Positions 6,635 through 7,908 of a stretch of 7,908 bases of DNA are shown piece after piece (the stretch's first letter is position 1; each line of letters begins with the position of its first letter). Made by a program: the position numbers and the translations under genes. The DNA is from a bacterium (GTDB lineage Bacteria; Muiribacteriota; Ozemobacteria; Ozemobacterales; Ozemobacteraceae): positions 1-7,908 of the forward strand of contig JACPTH010000442.1 in the NCBI GenBank assembly GCA_016192885.1, written 5' to 3'. The notes beneath the pieces are model-generated. The model ran no database searches. It saw only the letters and a program-made list of their open reading frames with translations, and had not been told where the DNA came from.

Positions 6635-7908
6635 ATGAACAAAGATTTAAAATGTTGTAAAAACGTTTTGGAAGCAATTGGAAAGACCCCCATGATTCGA
6701 CTACGCAGACTTTCAGGCAATCTTACAACCCCCATTTTAGTGAAATTTGAGGCGATGAACCCTGGAGGAAGCGTAAAGGATCGTGTCGGAATTGCGATGA
6801 TCGAAAATGCGGAAGCCTGTGGCGAATTAAAATCCGGCGGAACGATAATTGAAGCCACCGCGGGGAATACGGGAGTCGGCCTTGCAATGGCGGCGGCAGT
6901 TCGCGGATATAGATGCGTTTTTGTTTTACCCGACAAAATGAGCCCGGATAAAATTCGCCTATTAAAGGCTTTTGGGGCTGAAGTCGTCATTACCCCTTCA
7001 AGCGTTCAGCCCGATTCGCCTGAAAGTTATAACGGGGTTGCGGATAGACTCACACGCGAGATTCCAAATGCCTGGCGACCCAATCAATTCGGAAATTTGG
7101 CCAACCCTGATGCTCATTATCGAACGACAGGGCCTGAAATCTGGGAACAGACCGGCGGGAAAATTACCGCTTTTGTCGCGGGGGCAGGAACGGGCGGAAC
7201 TCTTTCCGGAGTTGGAAAGTTTCTGAAGGAAATGAACCCCCGAATTCGCATTATTGGGGCTGACCCCGAAGGTTCGATTTTATCGGGGGGCAACCCCGCT
7301 CCATATAAGGTCGAGGGAATCGGTGAAGATTTTGTCCCAAAAACGTTAAACGCGCAAGTCGTAGATGAATGGATTAGGGTAAGTGATGCGGAATCGTTTG
7401 ACATTTCACGAAGGCTTGCCAGAGAAGAGGGAATCCTTTGCGGAGGGTCTTCGGGTACGGCATTGGGAGCCTCCTTAAGATATGCCCAAAGACTTTCAGC
7501 CGACGATCTCTTGGTAGCACTTCTTCCTGATACCGGAAGAAATTATCTTGAAAGGTTTTTCGATGACGAATGGATGGAGAAAAATGGTTTCGCCAAGAGA
7601 ATTCAGCAAAGTTTAACGATCGGAGAAGTTCTTTCTCGCAAAAAACCATGTGAGGTTATTTTTGTTAAACCACATGATAAAGTTTCGACGGCAATAAAAT
7701 TGATGCGTGATTTTGGTTTTTCGCAGTTACCTGTAATAGATAAAGGTTGTTCCGTTGGGGCACTTCATGAAGTTACTATCGCAAAACAACTTCATCACGG
7801 TGGAGACCCTGAAAAAATCCTTGTGGAAAGCGCAATGGCGCGACCTCTTCCGGTTCTGAATCCAGGCGTGGACATCGAAGAAGCTTACCGCCTACTGCTT
7901 TCCGGCCA
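6635..7908 (+). CDS. Cystathionine beta-synthase-type PLP enzyme with CBS domains (3' end missing)
   Basis: The 424 residues present run off the window; relatives are usually about 450-470 residues. Residues 8-310 are a fold-type II PLP enzyme. Visible parts are NPGGSVKDR with the Schiff-base Lys48, the TAGNTG substrate loop (75-80), the GAGTGGT phosphate loop (183-189), VEGIGEDFVP (226-235), GGSSGT (270-275) and LPDTGRNYL (297-305). VEGIG-FVP and PDTGRNYL favour cystathionine beta-synthase (serine or an activated serine plus homocysteine) over plain cysteine synthase. A CBS-domain pair starts near residue 327 (LTIGEVL), with the second copy from about 396 truncated; in relatives this module binds adenosyl ligands. 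The N-terminus lacks the heme-binding extension of animal enzymes, although Cys7-Cys8 are adjacent. ATG 6635 is preceded by GGGAGA (6622-6627) at good spacing. The first reaction of reverse transsulfuration is likely; O-acetylserine-dependent activity cannot be excluded. It may be co-transcribed with the spermidine-synthase-like gene. Confidence 0.93.
   Translation, partial: MNKDLKCCKNVLEAIGKTPMIRLRRLSGNLTTPILVKFEAMNPGGSVKDRVGIAMIENAEACGELKSGGTIIEATAGNTGVGLAMAAAVRGYRCVFVLPDKMSPDKIRLLKAFGAEVVITPSSVQPDSPESYNGVADRLTREIPNAWRPNQFGNLANPDAHYRTTGPEIWEQTGGKITAFVAGAGTGGTLSGVGKFLKEMNPRIRIIGADPEGSILSGGNPAPYKVEGIGEDFVPKTLNAQVVDEWIRVSDAESFDISRRLAREEGILCGGSSGTALGASLRYAQRLSADDLLVALLPDTGRNYLERFFDDEWMEKNGFAKRIQQSLTIGEVLSRKKPCEVIFVKPHDKVSTAIKLMRDFGFSQLPVIDKGCSVGALHEVTIAKQLHHGGDPEKILVESAMARPLPVLNPGVDIEEAYRLLLSG

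Noticed and set aside
6598..7649. Minus-strand open frames opposite the cystathionine beta-synthase-type gene
   Set aside because: The plus-strand frame carries all PLP-enzyme motifs in order, so the antisense frames are shadows.

Overview
The window comes from a diderm (Gram-negative-type) bacterium with moderately low GC content. The evidence is two lipoproteins with signal peptidase II lipoboxes, an outer-membrane-style protein ending in phenylalanine, a c-type heme motif in an exported protein, and bacterial Shine-Dalgarno and sigma70-like signals. The lineage cannot be fixed from the sequence. I see no tRNA, rRNA, CRISPR array, insertion sequence or integrase, and no coding-free stretch longer than about 185 bases.

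Left block (22-4108, all on the minus strand, so transcribed right to left). In transcription order it holds a small membrane-anchored bacterial PH-domain protein (4108-3680), a 472-residue Thr/Ser-rich lipoprotein with two Ig-like repeats (3530-2112), a related 308-residue lipoprotein with one such repeat (1992-1066), and an exported protein with one CxxCH heme motif inside what looks like a small beta-barrel (945-22). The two lipoproteins each have their own TTGAC-type promoter box, and a good intrinsic terminator lies between them, so they appear to be separate transcription units of related surface proteins. The larger lipoprotein has an unusual start region: a perfect Shine-Dalgarno sequence stands too far from its ATG, and a four-codon minicistron fits between and overlaps that ATG.

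Right block (4292-7908, plus strand). Transcribed divergently from the PH-domain gene, it starts with a 746-residue membrane protein fused to a spermidine-synthase-like SAM-binding domain. A perfect TATAAT lies so close to its ATG that the leader would be only a few bases. About 100 bases downstream is a cystathionine beta-synthase-type PLP enzyme with C-terminal CBS domains, cut by the window edge. The gap between them carries a 7-base tandem repeat of nearly four copies and no visible terminator, so the two genes may be co-transcribed. Both use substrates of the methionine/SAM/homocysteine cycle, but a functional link is only inference.

The most interesting items are the monoheme, barrel-like outer-membrane candidate, the minicistron-like start of the large lipoprotein, and the heptamer repeat in front of the cystathionine beta-synthase gene. 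Nothing here amounts to a clearly new multi-gene system.
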